The notes under the pieces were generated by a model, which saw only the letters and a program-made list of their open reading frames with translations, searched no databases and had not been told where the DNA came from. This document shows, piece by piece, positions 5,846 to 6,690 of a stretch of DNA of 6,690 bases. A program made the position numbers and the translations under genes. Location of the stretch: positions 1-6,690 of the forward strand of contig JAUUZB010000227.1 of assembly GCA_030590185.1 (NCBI GenBank). The letters run 5' to 3'. Within the stretch, counting starts at the first letter, position 1, and each line of letters starts with the position of its first letter. The stretch comes from Deltaproteobacteria bacterium (lineage in GTDB: Bacteria; Myxococcota; XYA12-FULL-58-9; JAUUZB01).

Positions 5846-5880
5846 TCGCCCTGAGCGAGCCAAGCGAGTCGAAGGGTTCC
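5846..5880. repeat. REP-like intergenic element
   Basis: The stretch centred on 5849-5876 starts CCCTGAGCGAG and ends GCGAGTCGAAGGG. CCCT/AGGG ends flank a GCGAG direct repeat, forming an imperfect dyad. From memory, close variants recur as dispersed intergenic repeats in many high-GC bacterial genomes; I could not check copy number here. It lies between the stop of the barrel-protein gene and the 42-bp repeats, where it might act as a transcript-stabilising or attenuating hairpin on the minus strand. That role is inference. Confidence 0.6.
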
Positions 5881-5883
5881 GCA

Positions 5884-6690
5884 CTAGTCGATCACCCAGG
5901 AAGCGCTCAGGCCACCGCCAGCGACAAACGCGGCTTCGGCCTGTTGATCTGCATTGTTGAAGACCGCCACCCCGGCGAAGCCATGGAGGCTGAACCGGAC
6001 CGGACCGAGCGGGTAACCGATCTCCGCGAGCCCCGTGCCTTGAAAACCGACCGGCACCGAACCGGAGACCGAAGGCTGTGGCCGGTACCAGGCCTCTCCG
6101 TCCTTGATGACGGTATCGTCGAAAAAGACCAGACCGACCTCGCCGCCGATGGTGAAGCGGAGATCTCCAACCGGCAAGCGAACCCCGCTGGCAAAACCGA
6201 GGTCGTACTCGAACTGTCGAAGGCGCGGCATCGCGGCCGAGTCAGCGTCGATGATAGCGGTGCGAAAGGTGAGCCGGGGCCGCAGCAGAAATGCCCCCCA
6301 GACCAGCTCGTAGCCCACCGCCACCTGCCAGGTGACCTCCATGCGTTCGATCAAACCGTTACGCAGGCCGGTGGTGACCACCGGGCCGTGGCTAAATGGG
6401 ATCACCAACTGGCCGCCCTTTTGTAGCTGGTGCCCGAGCGGAACCACCTCCATCTCGCGATCACGGATCGTCACCACCTCGCCCGCCGCGATCTCGACAT
6501 CGGTGATCAGACTCCGCCGCGGCTCGCGCTTGCGAATCCGGTAACGCCCGGGCGGCAGCCGAACCCTCGCCGGACCAACAGAGCTGCGGGTGAGCTCGAT
6601 GAGGACCAGCTCCTTTTGCGGCGCCAGAATGAAGTAGCGGCCGCCGCGGTTCTCGGGGTGGAGCTCGAGGACGGCGGTGCTGCGCCGCAG
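5884..6690 (-). CDS. Partial protein: beta-rich segment plus C-terminal barrel-like domain, possibly the end of a caspase-like protein
   Basis: The frame is open from the window edge to TAG at 5886-5884, giving 268 residues; the true start lies beyond 6690. A start at GTG 6477 would yield a 197-residue protein, but the open frame and coherent sequence continue upstream without a stop. Residues 1-93 are beta-rich, with GGRYFIL (16-22), VRLPPGRYRIRKR (43-55), an EIAAGE turn and a QLQKGG end. This pattern resembles, from memory, the C-terminal part of myxobacterial caspase-family (peptidase C14) proteins; the catalytic His/Cys domain would lie outside the window, so this is tentative. Residues 95-268 show about eight amphipathic strands, for example VTWQVAVGYELVW, LRFTIGGEVGLVFF and FSLHGFAGVAVF, compatible with an eight-stranded outer-membrane barrel, although it ends in Asp rather than an aromatic residue. 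It is separated from the next minus-strand gene by 133 bp of repeats. Confidence 0.6.
   Translation of the reverse strand: MRRSTAVLELHPENRGGRYFILAPQKELVLIELTRSSVGPARVRLPPGRYRIRKREPRRSLITDVEIAAGEVVTIRDREMEVVPLGHQLQKGGQLVIPFSHGPVVTTGLRNGLIERMEVTWQVAVGYELVWGAFLLRPRLTFRTAIIDADSAAMPRLRQFEYDLGFASGVRLPVGDLRFTIGGEVGLVFFDDTVIKDGEAWYRPQPSVSGSVPVGFQGTGLAEIGYPLGPVRFSLHGFAGVAVFNNADQQAEAAFVAGGGLSASWVID

Noticed and set aside
5884..6477. A separate 197-residue gene starting at GTG 6477.
   Set aside because: The frame stays open to the window edge with coherent beta-rich sequence, so the start is most likely outside the window.
1..6690. CRISPR array, insertion sequence or integrase.
   Set aside because: No regularly spaced direct repeats of CRISPR type, no transposase or recombinase motifs and no terminal inverted repeats with target-site duplications were seen.

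Overview
The window is high-GC coding sequence from a Gram-negative bacterium. Two protein features point towards Myxococcota or a related uncultured deltaproteobacterial lineage: a Cys-containing C-terminal sorting tail (GGC, membrane helix, RRRK) and a partial protein resembling the C-terminal part of myxobacterial caspase-like proteins. A REP-like intergenic element containing CCCTGAGCGAG and GTCGAAGGG fits but is not specific. The assignment is an inference; no rRNA or other marker gene is present.

Layout, left to right. (1) 1-417, plus strand: the C-terminal 138 residues of sulfoacetaldehyde acetyltransferase (Xsc), cut by the window edge. (2) 418-517: a short AT-richer control region with a 35-bp tandem repeat of GTATCC-N19-GGATAC, overlapping a candidate promoter and the start of the next gene. 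(3) 497-1549, plus: a complete GSU2403-type nucleotidyltransferase-fold protein with an intact GS...DxD...D active site. (4) 1550-1768: 219 bp with no convincing gene; it holds a C-rich stretch and the ribosome binding site of the next gene. (5) 1769-2623, plus: a classical short-chain dehydrogenase/reductase. (6) 2624-2686: a 63-bp convergent junction with a small hairpin overlapping the SDR stop codon. (7) 5750-2687, minus strand: two putative exported zinc metallopeptidases 37 bp apart, probably co-transcribed: a surface-anchored HELYH protein first, then an HEMAH lipoprotein with a C-terminal PEGA-like domain. (8) 5751-5883: a non-coding spacer with two 42-bp tandem repeats next to the REP-like element. 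(9) 6690-5884, minus: the C-terminal 268 residues of a protein that runs out of the window, with a beta-rich segment followed by an eight-strand barrel-like region.

The plus-strand genes look functionally unrelated: sulfonate catabolism, an isolated nucleotidyltransferase that may be an acquired module with its own operator, and an oxidoreductase. The minus-strand genes look like a cell-envelope group: two secreted zincins anchored by different routes (lipidation; CTERM tail) beside a possible caspase-like/barrel protein. The observations most worth checking are the tandem operator and start-codon hairpin at 448-517, the compound repeat at 5762-5876, and the paired metallopeptidases.
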